DNA from: Frondihabitans sp. PhB188
GTDB lineage: Bacteria; Actinomycetota; Actinomycetes; Actinomycetales; Microbacteriaceae
NCBI RefSeq assembly: GCF_003752365.1
Contig: NZ_RJUO01000004.1
Coordinates: 472,355 to 536,354 of the forward strand
DNA length: 64,000 nucleotides
Direction: 5' to 3'
Shown here: one piece after another, positions 45,812 to 54,828 of the stretch
Position numbering within the stretch: position 1 is the stretch's first letter
How the letters are laid out: each line of letters begins with the position of its first letter
Notes under the pieces: generated by a model
Databases searched by the model: none
What the model was told of the DNA's origin: nothing
Seen by the model: only the letters and a program-made list of their open reading frames with translations
Made by a program: the position numbers and the translations under genes

Positions 45812-46966
45812 TCATGGCACGATCGGCGACCCCGCGGCCCAGACGCGCTCCACCGTCCAGCCGGGCGTCCACGCGACGAGGTCGGCGGCGAAGCCCGGCT
45901 CGACGAGGCCGAGCGTGCGCTCGAGGCCGAGCGCGGCGGCCGGCGTGAGGGTGAGGGCGGCCACCGCGTGAGCCGGCGGGAGCCCGACCTGGTCGATCGC
46001 GAGGCGCAGCGCCGCGTCCTGCGTGAGGGTCGAGCCCGCGATCGTTTCGGTTCCCGACAGCGTGGCGGTTCCGTCGGCGACCGTGACGTCGAGCGAGCCG
46101 AGACGGTACTCGCCGTCGTCCGCACCGGCGGCGGCCATCGCGTCGGTGATTAGCGCGATGCGGCCGGGGGCGGCGGCGAACAGCATCGCGGCGACCCGCG
46201 GATGCACGTGCACCCCGTCGAGGATGAGCTCGAGCGTCACGCGCCCGTCGTCGACCGCGGCCACGACGGGGCCCGGGGCGCGGTGGTGGATGCCGGGCAT
46301 GGCGTTGAAGGCGTGCGTCAGCAGCCGCGCGCCGGCGTCGAAGCCCGCACGCGTCGTGGCGTAGTCGGCGACGGTGTGCCCCAGTGCCACGGCGACGCCC
46401 GCCCCCGACAGCCGCGCGATGGCATCGAGCGCTCCCGGCAGCTCGGGGGCGACGGTGACCTGACGGAGCGCGGCGCCGCCGGCCTCCAGCAGCGCGTCGA
46501 GAACGGCACCGTCGGGGGCCGAGAGGAAAGCCGGGTTGTGCGCCCCGCAGTTGCCGGGCGACAGGAGGGGGCCCTCGAGGTGCGCGCCGAGCACGAGGGG
46601 GTCGGACGCGCAGAGGTCGCTGATCGCGGCGAGGGAGGCGCGGAGTTCCTGCACCGGATTCGCGACGAGGCTGATCACCGAGCGCGTGGTGCCGTGCGCG
46701 CGGTGCACGGCCAGCGCAGCCGCGAACGCCGCGGGGTCGGTGGCGCCGTCGTCGAACGAGAAGCCGCCGCCGCCGTGGCCGTGCAGATCGATGAGGCCGG
46801 GCGTGAGCGTCGCGCCGCCGAGCTCGACTTCCTCGTCGACGACGGCGCCCACGAAGTCGCCGGGGCCTCCGACGGCGGCGATCCGCCCCGCTTCGATGAG
46901 AACGCAGGAACTCGCCCGCTCACCCCGCGCATCGAGCACCGCCGCATCGCGCAGCAACGACCTCAT
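45812..46966 (-). CDS. nagA: N-acetylglucosamine-6-phosphate deacetylase
   Basis: A 384-residue amidohydrolase removing acetyl from N-acetylglucosamine-6-phosphate, feeding NagB. Motifs are D-L-H-G-H-G-G-G-G-F near residue 60, H-L-E-G-P (metal-binding Glu), L-G-H-T, H-A-F-N-A-M-P and T-D-A-M-A-A-A-G with the catalytic Asp. The ATG overlaps the yrdB-like stop (ATGA). It is 8 kb from the rest of the amino-sugar locus, so its control may differ. Confidence 0.94.
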   Translation of the reverse strand: MRSLLRDAAVLDARGERASSCVLIEAGRIAAVGGPGDFVGAVVDEEVELGGATLTPGLIDLHGHGGGGFSFDDGATDPAAFAAALAVHRAHGTTRSVISLVANPVQELRASLAAISDLCASDPLVLGAHLEGPLLSPGNCGAHNPAFLSAPDGAVLDALLEAGGAALRQVTVAPELPGALDAIARLSGAGVAVALGHTVADYATTRAGFDAGARLLTHAFNAMPGIHHRAPGPVVAAVDDGRVTLELILDGVHVHPRVAAMLFAAAPGRIALITDAMAAAGADDGEYRLGSLDVTVADGTATLSGTETIAGSTLTQDAALRLAIDQVGLPPAHAVAALTLTPAAALGLERTLGLVEPGFAADLVAWTPGWTVERVWAAGSPIVP

Positions 46967-47358
46967 GCGCGGTTCTCGCGGCGGAAGTTCACCACTCCCG
47001 ACACCAGCGCCACGACGGCGAACACGGCGCCGACCAGCGGGTAGCCGAGGCTCACCCAGCAGTACGCCGCCGACCCCATGACGGCGATCTCGACGATGGC
47101 GCGCCCGACGGGGTCGGTCTTCACCGGCGCCCTCGGCGACCGGAACAGCGCCCAGAGCACGATGGCGAACAGCGGGGCGCCGACGATGAAGAACCAGGCC
47201 GGGAACGGGTAGGGCCAGGCGTAGTAGCCCCAGAAGCCGAGGCTGAAGAAGGCGAACAGCTCGAGCACGAGCCGCAGCACGTCGTTGGCGGTCAGCGTGA
47301 AGCCCCGACCGCCGTCGCCGCCGCCGCGACCGGGCCTGCGCTTGGGAGTGTCGAACAC
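46963..47358 (-). CDS. YrdB family (DUF2568) membrane protein
   Basis: A 131-residue protein with four hydrophobic helices after a Gly/Arg-rich N-terminus. F-S-L-G-F-W-G-Y and R-A-I-V-E-I-A-V fit the YrdB/DUF2568 family, of unknown function. It lies between purU and nagA in one minus-strand operon and overlaps nagA by four bases. Confidence 0.75.
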   Translation of the reverse strand: MFDTPKRRPGRGGGDGGRGFTLTANDVLRLVLELFAFFSLGFWGYYAWPYPFPAWFFIVGAPLFAIVLWALFRSPRAPVKTDPVGRAIVEIAVMGSAAYCWVSLGYPLVGAVFAVVALVSGVVNFRRENRA

Positions 47359-47367
47359 GGCGCCTCG

Positions 47368-48219
47368 CTAGCGGAACACGATCGTGCGGGCGCCGTCGAG
47401 CAGCACCCGGTCTTCGGCGAACCAGCGGACGGCCTGGGTGAGCGTGCGGCTCTCTTCGTCCTGGCCGATCGCCATCAGGTCTTCGGGGGTGCGCGTGTGA
47501 TCGACGCGCACGACGTTCTGCTCGATGATCGGGCCCTCGTCGAGGTTGCTCGTGACGAAGTGCGCGGTGGCGCCGATCAGCTTCACCCCGCGGGCGTGCG
47601 CCTGGCGGTAGGGGCTGGCCCCCTTGAAGCCGGGGAGGAACGAGTGGTGGATGTTGATGGCGCGTCCCTCGAGCGCCGCGCACAGCTCGGGCGACAGGAT
47701 CTGCATGTAGCGGGCCAGGACGACCAGCTCGACGTCGTGCTCCTCGACCACGTCGAGCACGCGGCGCTCGAACTCGGCCTTGAGCTCCGGGCCGACGACG
47801 GGGCGGTGCTCGAACGGCACGCCGTAGAACTCGGCGAGGCCGCCCAGGTCGGGGTGGTTCGCGAGCACGAGCGGGATCTCGACCGGGAGCTGCCCGGCGC
47901 GCTGGCGGAACAGCAGGTCGTTCAGGCAGTGCGCCGCCTTGCTCGCGAGCACGAGCGTGCGGAGGGGGCGGCCGACGACGTCGAGCTTCCACTCCATGCC
48001 GTAGCGCTCGGTCACCGGCGCGAGCGCGTCGACGAACGTCTGGCGGCCCGTCTCGGAGACGACCTGCAGGCGCATGAAGAACGTGCCGGTGTCGTGGCTC
48101 GAGAACTGCTGCGACTCGGTGATGTTGCCGCCGGCGTCGACCACGGCGCCGCTGATCGCGTGGACGATTCCCGGGCGGTCTTCGCAGACGAGGGTCAGGG
48201 TCCAGTGGGTTTCGCTCAC
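47368..48219 (-). CDS. purU: formyltetrahydrofolate deformylase
   Basis: A 283-residue enzyme that hydrolyses 10-formyl-THF to formate and THF, balancing one-carbon pools. An N-terminal ACT domain (C-E-D-R-P-G-I-V-H near residue 11) precedes the formyltransferase domain with H-H-S-F-L-P-G-F-K-G-A and N-L-D-E-G-P-I-I-E-Q. The GTG start is probably leaderless (TATCCT 6 bases upstream). It is functionally linked to glyA, folD, purN and purH elsewhere in the window. Confidence 0.95.
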   Translation of the reverse strand: MSETHWTLTLVCEDRPGIVHAISGAVVDAGGNITESQQFSSHDTGTFFMRLQVVSETGRQTFVDALAPVTERYGMEWKLDVVGRPLRTLVLASKAAHCLNDLLFRQRAGQLPVEIPLVLANHPDLGGLAEFYGVPFEHRPVVGPELKAEFERRVLDVVEEHDVELVVLARYMQILSPELCAALEGRAINIHHSFLPGFKGASPYRQAHARGVKLIGATAHFVTSNLDEGPIIEQNVVRVDHTRTPEDLMAIGQDEESRTLTQAVRWFAEDRVLLDGARTIVFR

Positions 48220-48225
48220 CGGTCC

Positions 48226-48231
48226 AGGATA
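48226..48231 (-). promoter_or_regulatory. -10 box for leaderless purU
   Basis: TATCCT on the minus strand, 6 bases upstream of the GTG at 48219. Confidence 0.5.
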
Positions 48232-48241
48232 GAGGCCAGGC

Positions 48242-49567
48242 CTAGGCTGCCGGCACGGTTTCGGGCTCCGGAGCGACGACGGGGGCGCGCCCCCGTCGCA
48301 GGGCGCGGTCGAGGATGGTCAGCGCGCTCAGCACGACCGCGATCCCGACGATGACCCAGCCGAGCTCGTGGAGGGCGCCGGTCGTCGGGGCGTCGCCGTA
48401 TGCGACGCCGATCAGGCTGGTCGACGCGATGGCGCCGATGTAGATGCTCGTGCGCGAGAGCCCGGCCGCGGCGCCCATCGTCGCCGGGTCGACCTGGCGG
48501 TAGAGGGCCGCCTGGTTCGACACGGACGCGAGGCCCTGCGGGATGGTGAAGAAGACCGTCGCGACCACGAACAGCCAGACGGGCGAGCCGCCGGTGAGCG
48601 ACAGCACGATGAAGCCGCCGACGAGGGGGATGACGGCCGCCGCGATCAGCGGCAGGCGCACGCCGGCCTTGCGGGCGAACCAGAACGAGGCGACGCCCGC
48701 CAGGATCGCGCCGGGCAGCTGGATCAGGCCGGCCGTCTGCGACGAGATGTGCGCGACGTCCTGCACCCACTGCGAGAAGCCGTACGTCATCGTGTAGGCG
48801 ATCCCGTAGAGCAGGAAGAGGCGCAGGTAGGTGCGGGTCAGCGCGCCGTTCGAGGCGAGCATCCGCACGTCGATGAACGGCGCGACCGCGCGGCGCTCCC
48901 ACAGGATCAGCGCCGCGAGGGCGAGCGCCGTGACGACGAGGAGCCACCAGAGCCCGGACGACAGGTCGAGCAGGAAGACCAGCAGGCTGCCGATCGTGAT
49001 CGCGAACAGGGCGAGGCCGGCGGGGTCGATGGCCTGGCGGATCGGCAGCGGGGTGGCGCGGATCGGGCGGATCCGGTCGGACGGCAGCCACAGCGCGCCC
49101 AGCACGAGGCCGATGCCGGCGAGCGGCACGTTGACCAGGAAGATCGCGTGCCAGCTGAAGGCGCCGATGAGCACGCCGGCGAGCGGAGGGCCTGCCGCGG
49201 CCGACACGAGCGACGAGATGGACAGCCCGCCGAGCACGAGCGGCGGCGTCACGATGCCGAGGCGGTCGGACTGGTTGCGGATCGCGCTCATCGCCGCGGG
49301 GTAGGCCGACGAGGTGCCGATGCCGATCAGGACGCGCGAGACGAGAGCCGCCCCGAACGTCGGGAGCACCGCGGGCAGGATGCCGGCGACGATGACGACG
49401 GCCATCCCCATCAGGAAGATCTTCTTCGGCCCGAACCGGTCGGCCAGCTTGCCCATCGTCGGCTGTGCGATGGCGCTCGCCAGGTAGAGCGACGACACCA
49501 GCCAGATGGCCTGGTCGCTGCCGATGCCGAGGTCTCTCGAGATGGGCGCCAGCGCGACGGCGATCAT
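48242..49567 (-). CDS. MFS drug-efflux transporter (start uncertain)
   Basis: A 441-residue major facilitator from the ATG at 49567, with the motif G-K-L-A-D-R-F-G-P-K-K after helix 2. Translation upstream in the same frame reads F-G-P-L-L-N-P-I-N-T-T before this Met, a segment normally within the first helix of these exporters. The true start is therefore probably upstream. The open frame extends only to a stop near 49674, and the sole near-cognate start there is CTG at 49667-49669. Either a CTG start, a sequence error or a truncated N-terminus must be invoked. Efflux of small toxic molecules is inferred. Confidence 0.78.
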   Translation of the reverse strand: MIAVALAPISRDLGIGSDQAIWLVSSLYLASAIAQPTMGKLADRFGPKKIFLMGMAVVIVAGILPAVLPTFGAALVSRVLIGIGTSSAYPAAMSAIRNQSDRLGIVTPPLVLGGLSISSLVSAAAGPPLAGVLIGAFSWHAIFLVNVPLAGIGLVLGALWLPSDRIRPIRATPLPIRQAIDPAGLALFAITIGSLLVFLLDLSSGLWWLLVVTALALAALILWERRAVAPFIDVRMLASNGALTRTYLRLFLLYGIAYTMTYGFSQWVQDVAHISSQTAGLIQLPGAILAGVASFWFARKAGVRLPLIAAAVIPLVGGFIVLSLTGGSPVWLFVVATVFFTIPQGLASVSNQAALYRQVDPATMGAAAGLSRTSIYIGAIASTSLIGVAYGDAPTTGALHELGWVIVGIAVVLSALTILDRALRRGRAPVVAPEPETVPAA

Positions 49568-49680
49568 GGTGGTGTTGATCGGGTTCAGAAGGGGCCCGAA
49601 CAGGATCGGGATGACGAAGCGGGGGCCGAAGCCGGTCTCTTTGTACGTGGGGGATCGCCTACTCTGCAGTCACGGAGATC

Positions 49681-49695
49681 TACAGTCTAGCTGTA
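49681..49695. promoter_or_regulatory. operator-like palindrome upstream of MFS gene
   Basis: TACAG-TCTAG-CTGTA, with TATA-like sequence on the minus strand overlapping it. This is typical of a TetR or MarR site controlling an efflux gene. No such regulator is adjacent. Confidence 0.4.
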
Positions 49696-49703
49696 TAAAT
49701 CGG

Positions 49704-50870
49704 TCACGGGTAGCCGACGAACCAGAGCAGCACGACCGCGACGGCCTGGAGCACGACGGCCGACGCGAGCACGACGACGCGTCGGCGGCGCGTCTTCGAG
49801 AAGAGCTCGCTGCCGAGGAGGGGCGCGACGGGCATCATCAGGCGGACGAGGCTCTGCTGCGGGAGGAACACGGCGACGAGGTACAGCCAGTACGAGGCCG
49901 TGAACGCTACGAGGTCGCGGCCGAGTTCCTGCGTCGATCTGCGGGTCAGCCAGAACACGCCGGCAGCGATCGCGGCGAGCACCACGGCCACGCCCGCCCA
50001 CCCCAGATATGTCGACGCCATCGTGAACCACGGCGTGAGCGGCGTGAAGTGCCGCCGGCCGACGAAGCCGACCCACCACGACAGCTCGGTGTCGAGGTAC
50101 GCGCTCGGGTGGCCGGTCGCAGCCGTGGCTATCGGCGGCCAGGCCAGGCCGGCAGCGCACGTCACGGCTCCCGCGACGACGATCCGCACGACGTCGCGCC
50201 CGGGAAGCGGGTCGGTCTCCCGCGACCGCCACCGCATCAGCAGGTGGACGCCGAGCGCCAGGGCCAGCGCGAGGATCCCCGGCCGGGTGAAGGCGGCGAG
50301 CACGGCGAACGGGATCAGCGCGAGGTAGCGCCGCGTCAGCAGGCACCACAGCGCCGCGAACAGGAAGAACAGGAAGGCGCTCTCCGCGTACGCCGCCTGC
50401 AGCAGGAACCCCATGGGCCCCACGCAGAACAGCGCGACTGCGAACAGGGCCCGGGGCGCAGGAACTCGCAGCACCAGCACGCGGTAGAGCATCAGGGCGG
50501 CCCCGGCGCCGAACAGCATCGCCACCACGACGCCCGCCGGATAGAAGCCGAGCCCCGTCGCGCCCGACACGAACCGGACGATCCCCGGGAAGACCGGGAG
50601 GAAGGCCCACGGGTTCGGCACCACGTGGCCGCTCGCGTCGACCGGGAGCGTCGTCGGATACCCGTGCTCGGCGATCGTCTTGTAGAACGAGGCGTCCCAG
50701 GAGCCGGAGAACGTGAAGAACGACGGATTCGACCGGTGGCTCGCGAACGTCCAGCCCTGAGCGGTCGCAAGCGCGAACATCGCGCCGAGGAGAGCCGACG
50801 ACAGCACGCGCGACGCGGCGTAGACCGCGAGCACCGCGAGCCATGGTCTCTCGGTCAGGACTCGGCGCAC
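49704..50870 (-). CDS. GT-C type membrane glycosyltransferase-like protein
   Basis: A ~388-residue protein with about nine to ten membrane segments. A large first loop contains W-D-A-S-F-Y, followed by V-P-N-P-W-A-F-L-P-V-F-P, which resembles PIG-V-type mannosyltransferases using lipid-linked mannose. The GTG at 50870 is preferred because TAGGTT ends 7 bases upstream; a TTG three codons earlier overlaps that box. Donor and acceptor are unknown. Two CGCAGGAACT words lie inside. Confidence 0.68.
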   Translation of the reverse strand: MRRVLTERPWLAVLAVYAASRVLSSALLGAMFALATAQGWTFASHRSNPSFFTFSGSWDASFYKTIAEHGYPTTLPVDASGHVVPNPWAFLPVFPGIVRFVSGATGLGFYPAGVVVAMLFGAGAALMLYRVLVLRVPAPRALFAVALFCVGPMGFLLQAAYAESAFLFFLFAALWCLLTRRYLALIPFAVLAAFTRPGILALALALGVHLLMRWRSRETDPLPGRDVVRIVVAGAVTCAAGLAWPPIATAATGHPSAYLDTELSWWVGFVGRRHFTPLTPWFTMASTYLGWAGVAVVLAAIAAGVFWLTRRSTQELGRDLVAFTASYWLYLVAVFLPQQSLVRLMMPVAPLLGSELFSKTRRRRVVVLASAVVLQAVAVVLLWFVGYP

Positions 50871-50877
50871 GCCGACC

Positions 50878-50883
50878 AACCTA
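50878..50883 (-). promoter_or_regulatory. -10 box for leaderless glycosyltransferase-like gene
   Basis: TAGGTT on the minus strand, 7 bases upstream of GTG 50870 and overlapping the alternative TTG start. Confidence 0.4.
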
Positions 50884-51252
50884 GCGGTGCCGCCGGATGC
50901 GGATCGGGCCCTTCGCGGTCGACGGGTCGACGACGCTGCCGCCCTGGGTGATGTCGACCTCGCCCGCGGCGACGAGGCGCCTCGCCGCCCGACGGGCCGG
51001 CTCCATCAGCTCTCGCCAGCCCTCGTCGTCGCCCTGGTAGACGTCGCGAGCCGCGTCGGACGGGCAGATGGTCGACGTCGCGGCGCGTGCCTCCAGGAGC
51101 CGGCGGATGCTCGCCTCGAGCTCCCGGTCGACCGGGCGCACCTTCCGCTTGCGGCAGGCGTCGCTGCAGTACGCGACCTCGTCCCAGTTCTTCGCCCACT
51201 TCGCGCGCCGCTCGATGCGCCGTCCGCACGATCGGCAGGTCTTCTCGTCCAC
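50881..51252 (-). CDS. DUF2256/DUF3253 fusion protein
   Basis: A 123-residue protein. The first ~40 residues form a small zinc-finger-like domain (C-R-S-C-G, then Y-C-S-D-A-C-R), the DUF2256 pattern. The remainder is a basic DUF3253-type winged-helix-like domain (R-D-V-Y-Q, A-R-R-A-A-R-R-L). Function is unknown; nucleic-acid binding is plausible. GTG start, divergent from an MFS gene 41 bases away. Confidence 0.78.
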   Translation of the reverse strand: MDEKTCRSCGRRIERRAKWAKNWDEVAYCSDACRKRKVRPVDRELEASIRRLLEARAATSTICPSDAARDVYQGDDEGWRELMEPARRAARRLVAAGEVDITQGGSVVDPSTAKGPIRIRRHR

Positions 51253-51281
51253 CGGTCCGTTGTACTCGTCCGACCTGCCAC

Positions 51282-51287
51282 TAGGCT
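51282..51287 (+). promoter_or_regulatory. -10 box for leaderless MFS gene
   Basis: TAGGCT 6 bases upstream of the GTG at 51294, identical in sequence and spacing to the purN box. Confidence 0.45.
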
Positions 51288-51293
51288 TTTCCG

Positions 51294-52625
51294 GTGACGA
51301 CGACCACCCGTGCCCGCTTTCCCTGGGCCGGTCTGCTGGCCCTCGCCATCGCCTCGTTTCTCTCCATCTCGGGCGAGATGCTGCCCACGGGCCTCCTGCC
51401 AGAGATGGGGCGCGACCTGCACGTCAGCGAGTCGGCCGTGGGGCTGCTCGTCACCGTCTTCGCGTTCACCGTGGTCTGCACCAGCACGGTCCTCACCTCG
51501 CTGACGGCCCGGTTTCCGAGACACCGCCTGCTCGTCGGCCTGATCCTGATCATCGCGATCGGCGCCGTCGGCACCGCGCTGGCGCCCACGTACGCGTGGA
51601 TGGTGGCCGCCCGCGTCGTCGGAGGACTCGCCCACGGCGTCTTCTGGGCCATCACCGGCGCCTACGCCGCCCACCTGGTGCCGCGCGAGCAGGTCGGTCG
51701 GGCGCTCGCCGTGTCGTCGTCGGGCGGAACCCTGGCGTTCGTGCTGGGCGTGCCGCTCGGGACGGCCCTCGGCCAGGCCGTCGGCTGGCGGATCGCGTTC
51801 GGCATCCTCGCCGGCCTCATGGTCGTCGGGGCCGTGCTCGTCTGGCGGCTCCTGCCCGACGTCGGATCGGGTGCCGAAGACGCCGCGACCCTCCGGCGCG
51901 AGGCCAGCGACGCCATGACCGGTGCGACGCCGGTCGGCCCCGGCGCCCTCGCGACCGGCTCGATCCCGATCATCCGCAACGGACGCCTGCCCCGAGAGGA
52001 GGTCGACCCGAGCGTGCTCGGCGTGGTGCTCACGTGCATCGTGACGGGCCTCTTCATGGTCGGGCACTACTCGCTGTACACCTACGTCGCCCCGTTCCTG
52101 ACGCGGTCGAGCGGGCTCACCGGCGACTCGCTCAGCGTCGCGCTGTTCGCCTACGGGATCGCCGGCGCCTTCGGCCTCCTGCTCGTCGGGCTCGTGCTCG
52201 GCAAGCGGGTGTCGCTGAGCATCCCGCTGTTCATGGCGCTCGTCGCCGTCACAGTTGTCGGCCTCCTGGTGTTCGAGGGCAACCCCGTGGCCTCGTTCGT
52301 GGTGTTCGTGGTGCTGGGGATCACCTTCGGCGCCCTGCCCCCGCTGCTGCAGACGCGCCTCCTTCAGATGGCCCCGGCCCGCATCCGCGACCTCGCCTCG
52401 TCGTTCTACACGTCGTCGTTCAACCTCGGCATCGGCTCGGGCGCGCTCGTCGGCGGCTTCGTGCTGTCCGGCGCCGGGCTGGGCGCGCTGCCGCGCCTCT
52501 ACATCGTGATCGCGGTCGTCATGCTCGCCGTCGTGCTGCTCTCCGACCGCCTGCTCACGCGCCGGGATGCCCGGCGGAAGGCCGCTCGGAGGGCTGCACG
52601 AGAGGCGCGGCGCCTCGGCGCCTAG
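51294..52625 (+). CDS. MFS transporter (DHA1/AraJ-like)
   Basis: A 443-residue twelve-helix transporter. The first helix carries S-G-E-M-L-P-T-G-L-L-P typical of the chloramphenicol/sugar efflux branch. A ~45-residue hydrophilic loop lies between helices 6 and 7, and the C-terminus is Arg-rich. The start is leaderless GTG. Its TAG stop overlaps the stop codon of the convergent DUF2017 gene on a shared CTAG. Confidence 0.87.
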   Translation: MTTTTRARFPWAGLLALAIASFLSISGEMLPTGLLPEMGRDLHVSESAVGLLVTVFAFTVVCTSTVLTSLTARFPRHRLLVGLILIIAIGAVGTALAPTYAWMVAARVVGGLAHGVFWAITGAYAAHLVPREQVGRALAVSSSGGTLAFVLGVPLGTALGQAVGWRIAFGILAGLMVVGAVLVWRLLPDVGSGAEDAATLRREASDAMTGATPVGPGALATGSIPIIRNGRLPREEVDPSVLGVVLTCIVTGLFMVGHYSLYTYVAPFLTRSSGLTGDSLSVALFAYGIAGAFGLLLVGLVLGKRVSLSIPLFMALVAVTVVGLLVFEGNPVASFVVFVVLGITFGALPPLLQTRLLQMAPARIRDLASSFYTSSFNLGIGSGALVGGFVLSGAGLGALPRLYIVIAVVMLAVVLLSDRLLTRRDARRKAARRAAREARRLGA

Positions 52626-53092
52626 CGGTCGAGGGCCCTGACCAGGGTCTCCTGCACGAAGCCCAGCCACTCGTAGACGGCCCGCAGGTAGGCGGCCTCC
52701 TGGTCGGCCGGGGCGTCGAAGCCGTCGGCCGTCACGCCGAGCCGCGTGCCCAGCGTGAGCCGCACGTCGTTCAGCGTGCGCAGCCAGGCCTGCTCGGCCT
52801 CCTTCGACAGCGGCGCCTTCGGGTCTCCCGCGAGGGTCTCGAGCACGAGCGTCGCCGTCTCGACCTTGCGCGCCGTGAGATCGTCGACCGTCAGTCGCCG
52901 GAACTCCGCATCGGCGTCGTCGTCGCCGCGATAGCCGGCGGGCAGCAGGCGCGCGACGGCCGGGTCGGCCTCGTCGCGCTCCTCCAGCAGGGTCACGATC
53001 TGCGAGACGAGCTGCTCGATGAGCGACCTCTCGTGACCGGCGAACGAGAAGTGGACGCCGTCGCGCTTCCGGGAGAACGGGAACAGGCTCAC
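52622..53092 (-). CDS. DUF2017 family protein
   Basis: A 156-residue mostly helical protein (L-I-E-Q-L-V-S-Q-I early, Y-L-R-A-V-Y-E-W-L near the end). Family inferred from size, helical pattern and position after clpS, its usual place in actinobacteria. The GTG start overlaps the clpS stop (GTGA). A link to ClpS/Clp proteolysis is suggested only by this coupling. Confidence 0.8.
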   Translation of the reverse strand: MSLFPFSRKRDGVHFSFAGHERSLIEQLVSQIVTLLEERDEADPAVARLLPAGYRGDDDADAEFRRLTVDDLTARKVETATLVLETLAGDPKAPLSKEAEQAWLRTLNDVRLTLGTRLGVTADGFDAPADQEAAYLRAVYEWLGFVQETLVRALDR

Positions 53093-53367
53093 TCGTCGGC
53101 CTTCGACACGGTCGCCCAGAGTCCGTAGCCGTGCAGCGCCTCGACGTGCATCTCCATCTGCTCCCGTGCGCCGGTCGCGACGACGGCCTTGCCCTTCGTG
53201 TGCACCTGCATCATCAGCCGCTCCGCCTCCTTCGACTGGAATCCGAAGTACGTGCGGAAGACGAACGACACGTACGACATCAGGTTGATGGGGTCGTCCC
53301 AGACGAGCGTCACCCAGGGGACGTCGGGGGCTTCGAGACGACGCAGGTCGGTCTCGTCGAGGGTCAT
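53089..53367 (-). CDS. clpS: ATP-dependent Clp protease adaptor ClpS
   Basis: A 92-residue adaptor that delivers N-degron substrates to ClpA/Clp[12 protein letters not shown] is the hallmark substrate-pocket segment, and [10 protein letters not shown] contains the conserved H-x-x-G. The ATG at 53367 gives the normal length. Co-transcribed with the DUF2017 gene and divergent from glyA. Confidence 0.95.
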   Translation of the reverse strand: MTLDETDLRRLEAPDVPWVTLVWDDPINLMSYVSFVFRTYFGFQSKEAERLMMQVHTKGKAVVATGAREQMEMHVEALHGYGLWATVSKADE

Positions 53368-53396
53368 GCTCACAGAGTCCAGGGTGGCACGACTTA

Positions 53397-53426
53397 TTGA
53401 GAGCCGTGCCTGTGAGTTGTTATGCT
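53397..53426 (+). promoter_or_regulatory. glyA promoter
   Basis: TTGAGA (53397-53402) and TATGCT (53421-53426), 18 bases apart. The predicted transcript start is right at the first stem of the riboswitch. Confidence 0.55.
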
Positions 53427-53430
53427 CCAG

Positions 53431-53508
53431 GAGTCGCAACTGGCGTTCGGGTGGTCTACCACCGGGGAGCGACTCACACGGTCGGCAGCCGTACGCCTGG
53501 GCTGCCGC
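53431..53508 (+). ncRNA. ZTP (pfl) riboswitch upstream of glyA-folD
   Basis: The aptamer is recognisable by P1 arms AGTCGC (53432-53437) and GCGACT (53469-53474), the conserved ACTGGCG after the first arm, an inner GGTGG/CCACC hairpin and GGGGAGCG. The second domain is a hairpin CGGCAGCC / GGCTGCCG (53483-53490, 53500-53507) whose loop carries the signature CGCCTGG. ZTP riboswitches sense the phosphorylated purine intermediate that accumulates when 10-formyl-THF is short, and switch on folate one-carbon genes. glyA and folD, the two genes downstream, are classic targets. The glyA ribosome binding site follows ~25 bases later. Confidence 0.88.
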
Positions 53509-53547
53509 TGGACCATCTCCTTCTATCCGTGTGCATTGGAGCTTTCC

Positions 53548-54828
53548 ATGACTGTCACCTCAGATCGCCTGCCCTCCACCTTCAACGCCCCGCTCTCGGA
53601 GGTCGACCCCGAGATCGCAGCGGTCCTCGAGCAGGAGCTCGGCCGCCAGCGCGACTACCTCGAGATGATCGCCAGCGAGAACTTCGTCCCGCGCGCCGTG
53701 CTCGAGTCGCAGGGCTCCGTGCTCACGAACAAGTACGCCGAGGGCTACCCGGGCCGCCGCTACTACGGCGGCTGCGAGTTCGTCGACATCGCCGAGAACC
53801 TCGCCATCGAGCGTGCCAAGAAGCTCTTCGGCGCCGACTTCGCCAACGTCCAGCCGCACTCCGGCGCACAGGCCAACGCGGCCGTCCTCGCCGCGATCGC
53901 GACCCCCGGCGACACCATCCTCGGCCTCGAGCTCTCGCACGGCGGCCACCTCACGCACGGCATGAAGCTGAACTTCTCGGGCAAGCTCTACAACGCCGTC
54001 GCCTACGAGGTCGACCCGAAGACCTACCTGATCGACATGGAGACCGTCCGCCAGCAGGCGCTCGAGCACAAGCCGAAGGTCATCATCGCCGGCTGGTCCG
54101 CGTACCCCCGCCAGCTCGACTTCGCCGCGTTCCGCGCCATCGCCGACGAGGTCGGCGCGTACCTGTGGGTCGACATGGCGCACTTCGCCGGGCTCGTCGC
54201 CGCGGGCCTCCACCCGTCGCCGCTCCCGCACGCCCACGTGGTGTCGTCGACGGTGCACAAGACGCTCGCCGGCCCGCGCTCGGGCGTGATCCTCTCCAAC
54301 GAGGAGTCGCTCTTCAAGAAGCTCAACTCGGCCGTCTTCCCCGGCCAGCAGGGCGGACCGCTCATGCACGTCATCGCCGCCAAGGCGACCGCGTTCAAGC
54401 TCGCGGCCGAGCCCGAGTTCAAGGACCGCCAGGAGCGCACCATCCGCGGTGCCAAGCTGCTCGCCTCGCGGCTGATGGAGGCCGACGCGAAGGCCGCCGG
54501 CGTCGACGTCCTCACCGGCGGCACCGACGTGCACCTCGTGCTCGTCGACCTCCGCGCCAGCGAGGTCGACGGCAAGCAGGCCGAGAACCTCCTCCACGAG
54601 GTCGGCATCACCGTCAACCGCAACTCGGTGCCGTGGGATCCTCGCCCGCCGATGACCACGTCGGGCGTCCGCATCGGCACGCCGGCGCTCGCGACCCGCG
54701 GCTTCGGCGACGTCGAGTTCACCGAGGTGGCCGACATCATCGCGCTGACCCTGATGCCGAACCCCGACATCGCGGCCCTCGCCGCCCGCGTGAAGGCGCT
54801 CACCGAGGCCTTCCCGCTCTACGCCTGA
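53548..54828 (+). CDS. glyA: serine hydroxymethyltransferase
   Basis: A 426-residue PLP enzyme interconverting serine and glycine while charging THF with a one-carbon unit. M-I-A-S-E-N-F and [13 protein letters not shown] lie near residues 32-65, and the PLP-lysine segment is [16 protein letters not shown] near 235. GGAG lies 7 bases before ATG 53548. A ZTP riboswitch lies upstream. The stop overlaps the folD start (TGATG). Confidence 0.97.
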   Translation: MTVTSDRLPSTFNAPLSEVDPEIAAVLEQELGRQRDYLEMIASENFVPRAVLESQGSVLTNKYAEGYPGRRYYGGCEFVDIAENLAIERAKKLFGADFANVQPHSGAQANAAVLAAIATPGDTILGLELSHGGHLTHGMKLNFSGKLYNAVAYEVDPKTYLIDMETVRQQALEHKPKVIIAGWSAYPRQLDFAAFRAIADEVGAYLWVDMAHFAGLVAAGLHPSPLPHAHVVSSTVHKTLAGPRSGVILSNEESLFKKLNSAVFPGQQGGPLMHVIAAKATAFKLAAEPEFKDRQERTIRGAKLLASRLMEADAKAAGVDVLTGGTDVHLVLVDLRASEVDGKQAENLLHEVGITVNRNSVPWDPRPPMTTSGVRIGTPALATRGFGDVEFTEVADIIALTLMPNPDIAALAARVKALTEAFPLYA

